Part shown: one piece after another, positions 54,120 to 63,735 of the stretch
How positions within the stretch are numbered: position 1 is the stretch's first letter
How the letters are laid out: every line of letters begins with the position of its first letter
Source of the DNA: Rubricella aquisinus
GTDB lineage: Bacteria > Pseudomonadota > Alphaproteobacteria > Rhodobacterales > Rhodobacteraceae
Assembly: GCF_014199445.1 (NCBI RefSeq)
Contig: NZ_JACIJS010000003.1
Span: forward strand, 1 to 64,000
DNA: 64,000 bases
Direction: 5' to 3'
Notes under the pieces: generated by a model
What the model was told of the DNA's origin: nothing
Database searches by the model: none
What the model saw: the letters and a program-made list of their open reading frames with translations, nothing else
Position numbers and translations under genes: made by a program

Positions 54120-54503
54120 TCAGTCGCGCCCAATCTCCTGCTGGCGTAGCGGCATCCGGTCGATGAGCCGGATGATCTCGCGCACGCTGACAGGATCGGG
54201 TTTGCGGTATTTCACCTCGCCATCTTTGCCAATCAGCACGAACTGGAAATCGCGGGGTCGCAGCGCGCGGCGCAATGCGCTGTCCGCTTCGGTGTCGACG
54301 ATGACGATCACGTCACGCTCGTCCAACTCCGCCTGCCGTGCCTCAAGCGCCTGCACCTGTTGCGCGACGCGCGGATCAAGCGGGCTGTCGGCAAACACCA
54401 CGATGGGCCGCGCGACCCACCGGTATTCATCCAGCGGGGCCACTTGTGCCCATGCGCCCAGCGGCATCAAAGCCGCGATCAAAACGAAAACAAGTCTATT
54501 CAT
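54120..54503 (-). CDS. Secreted DUF4174 protein
   Basis: The 127-residue protein has a signal peptide (MNRLVFVLIAALMPLGAWAQ) and a DUF4174 domain: RWVARPIVVFADSPLDPRVAQQVQAL and FQFVLIGKDGEVKYRKPDPVSVREIIRLIDRMPLRQQE. The fold resembles thioredoxin but lacks Cys. Function unknown. It lies on the opposite strand from its neighbours and is convergent with the aldo/keto reductase. Confidence 0.82.
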   Translation of the reverse strand: MNRLVFVLIAALMPLGAWAQVAPLDEYRWVARPIVVFADSPLDPRVAQQVQALEARQAELDERDVIVIVDTEADSALRRALRPRDFQFVLIGKDGEVKYRKPDPVSVREIIRLIDRMPLRQQEIGRD

Positions 54504-54568
54504 TACAGGCATCTCCCTTGGGCTAGGACATAGGCATAAAATGCCCGTCCGGCGAGGGGTGTGCATCA

Positions 54569-54579
54569 CTTTTGCGCAA
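54569..54579. promoter_or_regulatory. TTTTGCGCAA box before the mutase gene
   Basis: CTTTTGCGCAA contains the palindrome TTGCGCAA and sits 33-43 nt before the mutase start. It resembles the TTTGCAA-type boxes at pccB and could be a weak PccR site; this is speculative. Confidence 0.3.
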
Positions 54580-54611
54580 GCCAACCGGTTTGCCATGACG
54601 GAGGCCCTGAT

Positions 54612-56744
54612 ATGACCCAATCCCGTGACGACTGGAAGAAACTGGCCGAGAAGGAATTGCGCGGCCGTCCCCTCGATGATCTGACATGGAAAACGCTCGA
54701 AGGGATCGACGTGCAGCCGGTCTATACGGTCGAGGATCTGGAGGGTGTGGATCATCTGGGCAGTCTGCCCGGCTTTGCCCCCTTCACCCGTGGGCCAAAG
54801 GCCACGATGTATGCAGGCCGCCCCTGGACGATCCGGCAATATGCGGGGTTTTCGACGGCAGAGGAATCCAATGCGTTCTACCGCAAGGCATTGGCCGCCG
54901 GGCAGCAGGGCGTGTCCGTCGCCTTCGATCTGGCGACCCATCGCGGCTATGACAGTGACCATCCCCGGGTTGAGGGCGATGTGGGCAAGGCGGGCGTTGC
55001 CATCGACAGTGTCGAGGACATGAAAATCCTCTTTGACGGCATTCCGCTCGAAAAAGTCTCTGTCTCCATGACGATGAACGGCGCGGTGATCCCGATCCTC
55101 GCCAATTTCATCGTGACCGGAGAGGAACAGGGCGTGGACCGCGCCAAGCTGTCAGGCACGATCCAGAACGACATCCTCAAGGAGTTCATGGTCCGCAACA
55201 CCTATATCTATCCGCCGGAGCCTTCGATGCGGATCATCGCGGACATCATCGAATACACCTCCAATGAGATGCCGAAATTCAACTCCATCTCGATCAGCGG
55301 CTATCACATGCAGGAGGCAGGTGCGAACCTCGTGCAGGAGCTTGCGTTCACGCTTGCCGATGGGCGCGAATATGTGCGCGCCGCGATTGACAGGGGCATG
55401 GATGTGGACCGCTTCGCCGGGCGGCTCTCGTTCTTTTTTGCCATTGGCATGAATTTCTTCATGGAAGCGGCCAAGCTGCGCGCCGCCCGCCTTTTGTGGC
55501 ATCGGATCATGTCGGAGTTTGAGCCGAAAGACCCGAAATCTTCGATGCTGCGCACCCATTGCCAGACCAGCGGCGTGAGCCTGCAAGAGCAGGATCCCTA
55601 TAACAACGTCGTGCGCACTGCCTATGAGGCGATGGCGGCGGTGTTGGGCGGCACACAATCCCTGCACACCAATGCGCTCGATGAGGCGATTGCGCTGCCA
55701 ACGGACTTTTCAGCCCGGATTGCGCGCAACACCCAGTTGATCCTTCAAGAGGAAACCGGGGTCACGAATGTGGTCGATCCGCTGGCAGGCTCGTATTACG
55801 TCGAAAAACTCACCGCCGATCTGGCCGATGCCGCGTGGAAGCTGATCGAAGAGGTCGAGGAGATGGGCGGCATGACCAAGGCTGTCGCCTCTGGCATGCC
55901 CAAATTGCGGATCGAGGAGACAGCGGCCCGCCGTCAGGCCGATATCGACCTCGGGACGGAAGTGATCGTGGGGGTCAATAAATATCGGCTGGAGAAAGAG
56001 GATGAGATCGACATCCTCGATATCGACAATGCCGCCGTGCGTGACGCCCAGATCGCCCGGATCACGCGCACGCGTGCATCCCGCGATCAGGCGGCCTGCG
56101 ATGGTGCGCTTGCCGCACTTGAGCAGGCCGCCAGCACCGGAGAGGGCAATCTGCTCGAACTGGCCGTGGAGGCCGCCCGCGCCCGCGCAACCGTAGGAGA
56201 GATCAGCATGGCCATGGAAAAAGCATTCGGTCGCCACCGGGCGGAGGTCAAAACCCTCGCCGGCGTCTATGGCGCGGCCTATGAGGGCGATGAGGGCTTT
56301 GCCCAGATCCAGAAAGACGTCGATACCTTTGCCGAAGAGGAGGGCCGCCGCCCCCGGATGCTCGTGGTCAAGATGGGACAGGACGGTCACGACCGGGGGG
56401 CCAAGGTCATCGCGACCGCCTTTGCCGATATCGGCTTTGATGTGGATGTTGGTCCCTTGTTCCAGACGCCCGATGAGGCTGCGCAGGACGCGGTGGACAA
56501 TGACGTGCATGTCATCGGGATCAGTTCACAGGCAGCAGGGCACAAAACGCTGGCCCCGAAACTGGTGGAGGCTTTGAAGGCCAAGGGCGCGGGGGATATC
56601 CTCGTGGTCTGTGGCGGGGTCATCCCACATCAGGACTATGAGTTCCTCTATGGCGCGGGGGTCAAGGCGATCTTCGGCCCCGGCACGAACATCCCCGATG
56701 CCGCGCGCAACATCCTCGACCTGATCCGAGAGGCGCGCGGTTAG
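54612..56744 (+). CDS. scpA: Methylmalonyl-CoA mutase
   Basis: This 710-residue adenosylcobalamin enzyme turns (R)-methylmalonyl-CoA into succinyl-CoA. The barrel domain has [54 protein letters not shown] and [19 protein letters not shown]. The C-terminal domain has the cobalamin-binding DGHDRGAK near residue 590, where the His ligates cobalt. It is a single-polypeptide form. Methylmalonyl-CoA epimerase is not in this window. Confidence 0.97.
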   Translation: MTQSRDDWKKLAEKELRGRPLDDLTWKTLEGIDVQPVYTVEDLEGVDHLGSLPGFAPFTRGPKATMYAGRPWTIRQYAGFSTAEESNAFYRKALAAGQQGVSVAFDLATHRGYDSDHPRVEGDVGKAGVAIDSVEDMKILFDGIPLEKVSVSMTMNGAVIPILANFIVTGEEQGVDRAKLSGTIQNDILKEFMVRNTYIYPPEPSMRIIADIIEYTSNEMPKFNSISISGYHMQEAGANLVQELAFTLADGREYVRAAIDRGMDVDRFAGRLSFFFAIGMNFFMEAAKLRAARLLWHRIMSEFEPKDPKSSMLRTHCQTSGVSLQEQDPYNNVVRTAYEAMAAVLGGTQSLHTNALDEAIALPTDFSARIARNTQLILQEETGVTNVVDPLAGSYYVEKLTADLADAAWKLIEEVEEMGGMTKAVASGMPKLRIEETAARRQADIDLGTEVIVGVNKYRLEKEDEIDILDIDNAAVRDAQIARITRTRASRDQAACDGALAALEQAASTGEGNLLELAVEAARARATVGEISMAMEKAFGRHRAEVKTLAGVYGAAYEGDEGFAQIQKDVDTFAEEEGRRPRMLVVKMGQDGHDRGAKVIATAFADIGFDVDVGPLFQTPDEAAQDAVDNDVHVIGISSQAAGHKTLAPKLVEALKAKGAGDILVVCGGVIPHQDYEFLYGAGVKAIFGPGTNIPDAARNILDLIREARG

Positions 56745-57046
56745 GCGCCCTTGATGGCCCGGATGCGCGCACATCTTGCACCGGGCCGCGCCCGATCAAG
56801 GGGCGGGGCCGTCTGGCCAGTTTGATAGATCATCTGCGATGAGGCGATGAGGTTGCCGCGCCCTGAGGGAGGGCGCGGCCCTATGTGGGAAGGGGCGCAA
56901 CAAATGGGCGCGGTTGTGTCGAACCCGACCCATCACCCTTCCATCCTGCAAAATACGTTTCCAAAAATGAAAATGTGGACTTGCGCGGATCGCCCTGACA
57001 TGACCAATCACATCAAACCAAAATCCACGCGTGGGGAGACGCCAGT
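56745..57046 (+). other. 302-nt gap with two hairpins
   Basis: GGCCCGG/CCGGGCC (56756-56787), flanked by CCTTGAT/ATCAAGG, may end the mutase transcript although no T run follows. GCCGCGCCCT/AGGGCGCGGC (56855-56879, loop GAGGG) is a second stem. The last 110 nt are AT-richer (CTGCAAAATACGTTTCC) and probably hold the maeB promoter. No gene is seen. Confidence 0.5.
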
Positions 57047-59335
57047 ATGAGCAATGATCGCAGCCCAGCAGATGATGCGAACCGTCAAGCAGCCCTCGAT
57101 TATCACGAATTCCCCCGCCCCGGTAAGCTTGAGATCCGCGCGACCAAACCGCTCGCCAATCAGCGCGATCTGGCGCGCGCCTATTCACCGGGCGTGGCGG
57201 AGGCCTGCCTTGAGATCAAGGCCGACCCGGCGACGGCCCCCCGCTATACCTCTCGTGGCAATCTGGTGGCGGTGGTCACCAATGGCTCCGCCGTGTTGGG
57301 CTTGGGCAATATCGGGGCGCTGGCGTCGAAACCGGTGATGGAGGGCAAGGCCGTCCTGTTCAAGAAATTTGCCAATATCGACTGTTTCGATATCGAATTG
57401 AACGAGCCGGACCCGCATAAACTCGCAGATATCGTCACCGCGATGGAGCCGACCTTTGGCGCGATCAACCTTGAGGATATCAAGGCGCCCGATTGCTTTA
57501 TCGTCGAAAAACTGTGTCGGGAGCGGATGAATATCCCCGTATTTCACGACGATCAGCACGGCACCGCGATTGTCGTGGGGGCTGCGGCAACCAACGCGCT
57601 GCGCCTGACAAACCGGAAATGGGAGGACATTAAGGTCGTCTCAACGGGCGGCGGGGCGGCGGGGATTGCCTGCCTCAACATGCTGCTGACGCTGGGCGTG
57701 CGGCGCGAAAATGTGTTCCTGTGCGATCTGCACGGCCTTGTGCATGAGGGCCGGACGGAGGACATGACGGAGCAGAAGGCCGCCTATGCGCAGCCGGGTG
57801 GACCGCGCACACTGGACGACGTGATCGACGGGGCGGACCTGTTCCTTGGCCTGTCAGGCCCCAATGTGTTGAAGCCCGATATGGTCGCCAAGATGGCGGA
57901 TGCGCCCATTATCCTCGCGCTGGCCAACCCCAACCCTGAGATTGACCCCGCCGCCGCGCGCGCGGTGAAGCCCGATGCGATCATCGCCACCGGCCGCTCG
58001 GATTACCCGAACCAAGTGAACAACGTGCTGTGTTTCCCGTTCATCTTTCGCGGGGCGCTCGACGTCGGTGCGACGGACATCAATGACGCGATGAAAATCG
58101 GCTGTGTCGAAGGGATTGCGGAATTGGCGCGCGCGTCCTCCTCGGCGGAGGCCGCAGCGGCCTATCAGGGCGAAAAGCTGACTTTTGGCCCCGAATACCT
58201 CATCCCAAAACCGTTCGATCCGCGCCTGTTGGCCGTGGTCGCAGGTGCGGTGGCGAAAGCTGCGATGGAATCTGGCGTGGCGACGCGCCCCTTGGACGAT
58301 CTTGAGGCCTATAAGGCGAAACTCGACGGTTCAGTCTATAAATCCGCGCTGATCATGAAACCGGTGTTTGAGGCCGCGCGCAACGATAGCCGCCGCATCA
58401 TCTTCGCCGAAGGGGAGGATGAGCGGGTGCTGCGCGCCGCCTTCGCCATGACGGAGGAAACGGTGGACAAGCCGATCCTGATCGGTCGTCCCGACGTGAT
58501 CGAAATGCGCTGCGAGCGGGCGGGTATCCCATCCGTCAGCGCCTCGGAAATTCAGGTGATCAACCCCGAGAATGACCCGCGCTATCGTGACTATTGGAAC
58601 ACCTATCACACCATCATGGCGCGGCGTGGCGTGGCCCCCGACCTTGCCCGCGCGATCATGCGCACCAACACCACCGCGATTGGCGCGGTCGCGGTGCAGC
58701 AGGGCGATGCGGACAGCCTGATCTGCGGCACGTTCGGGCAGTATCTATGGCACCTCAACTATATCGAGCAGATCCTCGGCACGGGCGGGCTGCACCCGGT
58801 GGGGGCGCTGTCCTTGATGATCCTTGAGACCGGTTCGCTGTTCATCGCGGACACCCATGTGAACCCGGAGCCGACCGCGCAGGAGATCGCGGATATCACG
58901 GTGGGGGCTGCGCGCCATGTCCGGCGTTTCGGGTTGGAGCCGAAAATCGCGCTTTGCTCGCACAGCCAGTTCGGCAACCTCAACACCGAAAGCGGCCAAC
59001 GGATGCGGGAGGCGCTTGCCATTCTGGACGCCAAGGGCTGCGATTTCGTCTATGAGGGAGAGATGCATTCCGACAGCGCGCTCGACCCCGAATTGCGCGC
59101 GCGCTATCTGCCCTGTTCCCGGCTGGAAGGGGCGGCGAATGTGCTGATCTTTGCCAATGCGGATGCGGCATCCGGGGTGCGCAACGTGCTCAAGATGAAA
59201 GCGGGCGGGCTGGAAGTGGGACCTATCCTGATGGGCATGGGCAACCGCGCCCATATCGTGACCCCCTCGATTACCGCACGGGGGCTGCTGAACATCGCCG
59301 CGCTGGCGGGAACGCCGGTGCATCAGTACGGATAA
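57047..59335 (+). CDS. maeB: NADP-dependent malic enzyme (with phosphotransacetylase-like domain)
   Basis: This 762-residue enzyme converts malate to pyruvate, CO2 and NADPH. The malic-enzyme part has [59 protein letters not shown] and [12 protein letters not shown]. From about residue 440 a phosphotransacetylase-like domain follows ([21 protein letters not shown]), thought to be regulatory in MaeB. It completes the route from propionyl-CoA via succinate and malate to pyruvate. Confidence 0.95.
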   Translation: MSNDRSPADDANRQAALDYHEFPRPGKLEIRATKPLANQRDLARAYSPGVAEACLEIKADPATAPRYTSRGNLVAVVTNGSAVLGLGNIGALASKPVMEGKAVLFKKFANIDCFDIELNEPDPHKLADIVTAMEPTFGAINLEDIKAPDCFIVEKLCRERMNIPVFHDDQHGTAIVVGAAATNALRLTNRKWEDIKVVSTGGGAAGIACLNMLLTLGVRRENVFLCDLHGLVHEGRTEDMTEQKAAYAQPGGPRTLDDVIDGADLFLGLSGPNVLKPDMVAKMADAPIILALANPNPEIDPAAARAVKPDAIIATGRSDYPNQVNNVLCFPFIFRGALDVGATDINDAMKIGCVEGIAELARASSSAEAAAAYQGEKLTFGPEYLIPKPFDPRLLAVVAGAVAKAAMESGVATRPLDDLEAYKAKLDGSVYKSALIMKPVFEAARNDSRRIIFAEGEDERVLRAAFAMTEETVDKPILIGRPDVIEMRCERAGIPSVSASEIQVINPENDPRYRDYWNTYHTIMARRGVAPDLARAIMRTNTTAIGAVAVQQGDADSLICGTFGQYLWHLNYIEQILGTGGLHPVGALSLMILETGSLFIADTHVNPEPTAQEIADITVGAARHVRRFGLEPKIALCSHSQFGNLNTESGQRMREALAILDAKGCDFVYEGEMHSDSALDPELRARYLPCSRLEGAANVLIFANADAASGVRNVLKMKAGGLEVGPILMGMGNRAHIVTPSITARGLLNIAALAGTPVHQYG

Positions 59336-59688
59336 CCAAGCCGACTGGCGCTGCCTTTCTTCGACAGCGAAACAGGAGCAGGGCGGTCGGCGGGCCGGGG
59401 GGCGACGATCCAACCCATGAGCAGAGACATTTATGGATGCCCTGTCTGCAAACGGATCAGCGGAGTGCTCTGAGCGCAAAATCGTCGGACCGAGGGGCCG
59501 GTCCGACGAGCGCCCGGCGCCTGCGGCTTGATTCCGGGCGCGCTGGTATGCGTTCTGACGATGCCAAAGGGGTGCTTCCATTCACCACGGTTTGCGGGCA
59601 GAGTTTCCCAGTAGAATAACAGGCAGCGCGCGTGGATTAGGGCCGGTTCCCGCGATGCATCCTTAACAAATATCGTGAGGAAACGATC
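59336..59688. other. 353-nt gap before prpE
   Basis: It contains the structured repeat at 59482-59541 and a stretch with CTGCAAAC (59447-59454) and GGTTTGCGG (59588-59596), each a possible half-site of a TTTGCAA box. No gene is seen. The promoter of prpE should be in the last 100 nt. Confidence 0.45.
59482..59541. repeat. Dispersed repeat, family B copy 4
   Basis: TCGTCGGACC/GGTCCGACGA (59482-59509, 10-bp stem, loop GAGGGGCC) is followed directly by GCGCCCGG/CCGGGCGC (59510-59541). The second loop holds the family core with one change (GGCGCCTGCGGCTTGATTCC). The two hairpins stack without spacing. Confidence 0.7.
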
Positions 59689-61581
59689 ATGGGATATAAA
59701 GAGGTCTATGGCGCGTGGCGCGCCGATCCTGAGGCGTTCTGGCTTGATGCTGCAAAGGCCATCGACTGGGACACCCCCCCGACCAAGGCTCTGAATGACG
59801 CGAATGCCCCGCTTTATGAGTGGTTTGGCGATGCGGTCGGCAACACCTGCTATAACGCTGTAGACCGGCATGTGGAGGCCGGGCATGGCGACCGGACCGC
59901 GATCATCTATGACAGCCCGGTGACGGACACGATCCGCCACATCTCCTATGCTGAGTTGCAGGACGAGGTCGCGCGGCTCGCAGGTGCGCTCACCGCGCGC
60001 GGCGTGGTCAAGGGCGACCGGGTCATCATCTATATGCCAATGGTTCCGCAGGCCGTGATGGCAATGCTCGCTTGCGCACGGATCGGGGCCATCCACTCGG
60101 TCGTGTTTGGCGGCTTTGCGGCGCATGAACTGGCCGTGCGGATTGATGACGCGGCCCCCAAGGCGATCATCGCGGGCTCTTGCGGGATCGAGCCGGGGCG
60201 GGTCGTGCATTACAAACCGCTCCTTGACGATGCGATCGCGCAATCTGCGCACAAACCTGAATTCTGCATCATCCATCAGCGCGAACAGGAGCCAGCGGCG
60301 CTGACGCCGGGCCGGGATTTCGATTGGGCCGATGAGGTCGCCGCGGCCACACCCGCGCCCTGCGTGCCGGTGGGCGGCGCCGATCCTGTCTATATCCTCT
60401 ATACCTCCGGCACGACCGGCGCGCCGAAAGGCGTCGTGCGGCCAAGCGGCGGGCACATGGTGGCGCTGCATTGGACTATGAAGAACATCTACGATGTCGA
60501 GGCGGGCGATGTGTTCTGGGCCGCGTCCGATGTCGGCTGGGTCGTGGGGCACAGCTATATCTGCTACGCGCCGCTTCTGGCGGGCTGCACCACGGTGGTG
60601 TTTGAGGGCAAGCCGGTGGGCACGCCCGATGCGGGCACTTTCTGGCGGGTTATCTCGGAGCACAAGGTCAAGAGCTTCTTCACCGCGCCGACCGCATTCC
60701 GCGCGATCAAGCGGGTCGATAGTGCGGGCGAGTTCGTCAAGAAATACGACCTCTCCTGCCTCAAGACGATGTATTTCGCAGGCGAACGCTGCGATCCCGA
60801 CACCTTGCACTGGACCGAGGATCAGCTTGGCGTCCCGGTGATTGACCATTGGTGGCAGACCGAGACGGGCTTTGCCATTGCCGCCAACCCGATGGGGCTG
60901 GAGCCGCTGCCGGTCAAGGCCGGATCGCCCTCTGTTCCGATGCCGGGCTATGATGTGCAAATCCTTGATGAGGGCGGGCATCCGATGAAGCCGGGCGAAT
61001 TGGGCGCGGTCTGCGTAAAGCTGCCGCTGCCACCGGGCACGCTGCCAACGCTGTGGAATGCTGAAGAGCGGTTCCGCAAATCCTACCTCACCACCTTCCC
61101 CGGCTATTATGAGACGGGTGATGCGGGGATGATGGACGATGACGGCTACCTCTACATCATGGCGCGCACCGATGACGTCATCAACGTGGCGGGCCACCGT
61201 CTGAGCACGGGCGCGATGGAGGAGGTGCTCGCAGCCCATCCCGATGTTGCGGAATGCGCCGTGATTGGTGTGGCGGATGAGCTGAAGGGGCAATTGCCCA
61301 TGGGCTTTCTGTGTCTCAATTCGTCCTCATCCGAGCGTGGCGCGGAGGACGTGGTCAAGGAATGCGTCAAACTTGTGCGCGACCAGATCGGCCCGGTCGC
61401 GGCGTTCAAACTCGCCGTGGTGGTGGACCGCCTGCCCAAAACCCGCTCGGGCAAGATCCTGCGTGGGATCATGGCCAAGATCGCAGATGGTGAACCCTAC
61501 AAGATGCCCGCCACGATTGATGATCCGGCTATTCTGGACGAAATCCGCGCGGCGGTGCAGGGCTTGGGCTACGCCAAGTAG
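59689..61581 (+). CDS. prpE: Propionyl-CoA synthetase
   Basis: The 630-residue ANL-family ligase activates propionate to propionyl-CoA through propionyl-AMP. It has the P-loop YILYTSGTTGAPKGVVRPSGGH, AASDVGWVVGHSYICYAPLL, WWQTETGFAIAANPMG, YYETGDAGMMDDDGYLYIMARTDDVINVAGHRLSTG, and the acetylatable C-terminal Lys in RSGKILRG. PSGGH and the FTAPTAFRAIKR region distinguish PrpE from Acs. It supplies the Pcc-Mcm pathway. Confidence 0.94.
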   Translation: MGYKEVYGAWRADPEAFWLDAAKAIDWDTPPTKALNDANAPLYEWFGDAVGNTCYNAVDRHVEAGHGDRTAIIYDSPVTDTIRHISYAELQDEVARLAGALTARGVVKGDRVIIYMPMVPQAVMAMLACARIGAIHSVVFGGFAAHELAVRIDDAAPKAIIAGSCGIEPGRVVHYKPLLDDAIAQSAHKPEFCIIHQREQEPAALTPGRDFDWADEVAAATPAPCVPVGGADPVYILYTSGTTGAPKGVVRPSGGHMVALHWTMKNIYDVEAGDVFWAASDVGWVVGHSYICYAPLLAGCTTVVFEGKPVGTPDAGTFWRVISEHKVKSFFTAPTAFRAIKRVDSAGEFVKKYDLSCLKTMYFAGERCDPDTLHWTEDQLGVPVIDHWWQTETGFAIAANPMGLEPLPVKAGSPSVPMPGYDVQILDEGGHPMKPGELGAVCVKLPLPPGTLPTLWNAEERFRKSYLTTFPGYYETGDAGMMDDDGYLYIMARTDDVINVAGHRLSTGAMEEVLAAHPDVAECAVIGVADELKGQLPMGFLCLNSSSSERGAEDVVKECVKLVRDQIGPVAAFKLAVVVDRLPKTRSGKILRGIMAKIADGEPYKMPATIDDPAILDEIRAAVQGLGYAK

Positions 61582-61590
61582 GCACCTGAC

Positions 61591-61630
61591 AAAAACGCGG
61601 CCCTCCCCTGTTAATTGCGCAGGGGAGGGC
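61591..61630 (-). terminator. Terminator between prpE and the VOC gene
   Basis: GCCCTCCCCTG and CAGGGGAGGGC form an 11-bp stem (61600-61610 and 61620-61630) around 9 nt. Read on the minus strand it is followed by CGCGTTTTT, so it ends the VOC gene transcript; it may also stop prpE read-through. Confidence 0.85.
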
Positions 61631-61643
61631 ATTCGACCAAGGG

Positions 61644-62000
61644 TCAGTCTGACAGGCAGATCTTGTTGCCATCAAGGTCCCGCAGATAGGCCGAATATTT
61701 CGGCCCTCGCTGGCCCGGATCGCCCTCGTTCGTGCCACCCAGTGTGAGCGCCAAGGCGTGCAGTCGGTTCACCTCCTCGGGTATGCCGACATTGAACCCG
61801 ACCATCGTCCCATTGCCACGCGTTGAGGGCTGCCCGTCGAAGGGTTTTGCCACTGCGAAGGCAAAATCGACCCCGATCCAATAGGTCATCCGGTCAGTCG
61901 GGAACATCGTGGCAAGCTCGGCCTGCGCAAAAAGCGCGGAATAAAAGGAGGTTGCGGCCTCCATGTCGTTGGTGCCCACGACGCAATAATTCATTTTCAT
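61644..62000 (-). CDS. VOC-family (glyoxalase-like) protein
   Basis: The 118-residue protein is one vicinal-oxygen-chelate domain: MNYCVVGTNDMEAATSFYSALF and KYSAYLRDLDGNKICLSD at the end. These small proteins bind metal and act as lyases, isomerases or binding proteins; the substrate is unknown. GGAG lies 8 nt before the ATG at 62000. It is divergent from the WYL regulator, which may control it. Confidence 0.85.
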   Translation of the reverse strand: MKMNYCVVGTNDMEAATSFYSALFAQAELATMFPTDRMTYWIGVDFAFAVAKPFDGQPSTRGNGTMVGFNVGIPEEVNRLHALALTLGGTNEGDPGQRGPKYSAYLRDLDGNKICLSD

Positions 62001-62112
62001 GCTGTTTTCTCCAGTCGGTAAATCAGTGATTTGCGGCCCGCCTGACCCCAGGGGCGCTGGCCGCTGCTCGTGTGATATTGCCGAATAGGTCATTTTATGG
62101 CTTATTTGTCTG

Positions 62113-62853
62113 ATGGCGCGCGCGAATGCATATGATCGGCTCAAACGGCTTGAGAGCCTCGCCGTGCAACTCAAGCAGGACACTCATTGCACGGCCAAAG
62201 ACCTTGCGGCGCTGCATGGGGTCAGTTTGCGCACCATCACGCGCGATTTGGCGTTGATGCGGGAGCAGGGGATGCAGATTGACGCGGATCGCGGCCGCGG
62301 CGGGGGCGTGCGGCTTGATCGCAATTGGGGCGTGGGGCGCTTGAACCTGTCCTATGCCGAGGCCGTGGACCTGTTAATCAGTATCGCGGTGGCGGAGCGG
62401 ATGAACTCCCCGATGTTTCTTGCCAATCTGGGGGCGGTGCAGCGGCAATTGGTGGCGTCCTTCTCGCCTGAGAAACGCGCGCGGGTGAACCGCCTGAAAT
62501 CGCGCATCCTGATCGGGGTAACTGCCTCTCCCTTTGTGCAAGCAAGTGCTGAGACACTGCCGAAACGAGTGGTACAAACCCTGCATCAGGCATTTGTTGA
62601 GCGGGAGCGGTTGGACATACGGTATCGAAGGGAAGATGGCGCGGTCTCGACACGGGTGATCGAGCCACATTATCTGCTGCTGAAATATCCCATCTGGTAC
62701 ATCGTCGCGATGGATCGACTGCGGGCAGGACCACGCACGTTCCGGTGTGATCGGGTTCTGCGGGCCACGCGGGAAGGAACACAGTTTCAGGTTCTGCCGA
62801 AAGACCATTTCGCGCCCTCCCTGACGGAGGATGACCTGTCGCCGGTGGCCTGA
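62113..62853 (+). CDS. YafY-type HTH/WYL-domain regulator
   Basis: The 246-residue protein has an N-terminal HTH_11 domain (RLKRLESLAVQLKQDTHCTAKDLAALHGVSLRTITRDLALMREQG) and a C-terminal WYL domain (RLDIRYRREDGAVSTRVIEPHYLLLKYPIWYIVAMD), where PIWYIVA replaces the usual W-Y-L. It likely represses or activates the divergent VOC gene in response to a small ligand. Confidence 0.86.
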   Translation: MARANAYDRLKRLESLAVQLKQDTHCTAKDLAALHGVSLRTITRDLALMREQGMQIDADRGRGGGVRLDRNWGVGRLNLSYAEAVDLLISIAVAERMNSPMFLANLGAVQRQLVASFSPEKRARVNRLKSRILIGVTASPFVQASAETLPKRVVQTLHQAFVERERLDIRYRREDGAVSTRVIEPHYLLLKYPIWYIVAMDRLRAGPRTFRCDRVLRATREGTQFQVLPKDHFAPSLTEDDLSPVA

Positions 62854-62940
62854 AGGCGGCGCGAGGATTCGCATCTTGCAACACAGCCGCAAACCACCGA
62901 CATTACCCAGCACGCTTGCCATGACAGGAACGAGGCCCCA

Positions 62941-63735
62941 ATGACCCAGCCCGCGCTGCACGGATTGCATGTGCTTCTGGTCGAGGACAATACCGTGAAC
63001 CAGATGGTCGCGCGGGAGATGCTCGTGTCTTTGGGCGCGCGCGTCATGGTCGCCAATGACGGGGAGGAGGGATTGCATTGTATCGACGCGATGCAATCGG
63101 CGCAGGACGCGTTCGACCTTGTCCTCTTGGATATCGAGATGCCGCGCATGTCAGGGCTGGAGATGGTGCGCGCGATCCGGTCGCGCGGGGATGGGGCGCG
63201 TCACCTTCCGCTGATCGCGGTGTCCGCGTTCAGTGCCGCAGAATACCGCGCCCCGATCATCGACGCGGGTGCGGATGGCTTTATCCCCAAACCCATCGGC
63301 GCGCGCGACGCCTTTGGCGACCGTATTCTCACCTTGATGGAGCAGCGCCGGATGCGGGAGGCCCGCACGGCGTTGAACCCGGAGGTCTATGCCGGGCTGG
63401 TCGGTGCCATCGGGCGCACCTCCATGGCGATCCTGCTGAGCAAGGTGCGTGATGACATTCTGGGTGTGCGCGCGAAACTCGATGTGCCCGCGTCAGAGCT
63501 GAGCCAGACCACGATCCGCGCGCAAACCCATATCCTGATGAGTGTTTCAGGCGCGGTCGGTGCCACGGGCATTCAGGAGCGCGCGAGCCTTTTGAACAAG
63601 GCCGCCCATGGCGAGGATGCCGCCGATTGCGCGCTCCAAACCGCAGAGATGATGGTGGAGATCGCAGCCCTTCTCGAATTCGTGGAGCGGGAGCTTGCGA
63701 TGCTTGCCCGGTTGCAGGCCGGAGGCAGCGCATGA
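62941..63735 (+). CDS. Receiver-Hpt two-domain signalling protein
   Basis: The 264-residue protein has a complete receiver domain (acid pair Glu15-Asp16, phospho-acceptor Asp64 in VLLDIEMP, Lys117 in IPKPIG). A C-terminal helical region resembles a histidine phosphotransfer domain: QTHILMSVSGAVGATGIQERASLLNKAA, with His197 in the phospho position. It overlaps the next response regulator by 4 nt, so it probably passes phosphate to it. Confidence 0.82.
   Translation: MTQPALHGLHVLLVEDNTVNQMVAREMLVSLGARVMVANDGEEGLHCIDAMQSAQDAFDLVLLDIEMPRMSGLEMVRAIRSRGDGARHLPLIAVSAFSAAEYRAPIIDAGADGFIPKPIGARDAFGDRILTLMEQRRMREARTALNPEVYAGLVGAIGRTSMAILLSKVRDDILGVRAKLDVPASELSQTTIRAQTHILMSVSGAVGATGIQERASLLNKAAHGEDAADCALQTAEMMVEIAALLEFVERELAMLARLQAGGSA

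Noticed and set aside
56847-57050. 67-codon frame between the mutase and maeB genes
   Set aside because: It overlaps the maeB start and two hairpins, has no good ribosome-binding site and no recognisable features.
59431-61293. 620-codon open frame on the minus strand opposite prpE
   Set aside because: Same reason: antisense to a clear ANL ligase and with no family features. The 600-codon frame opposite the ligase at 34183-35985 was rejected likewise.
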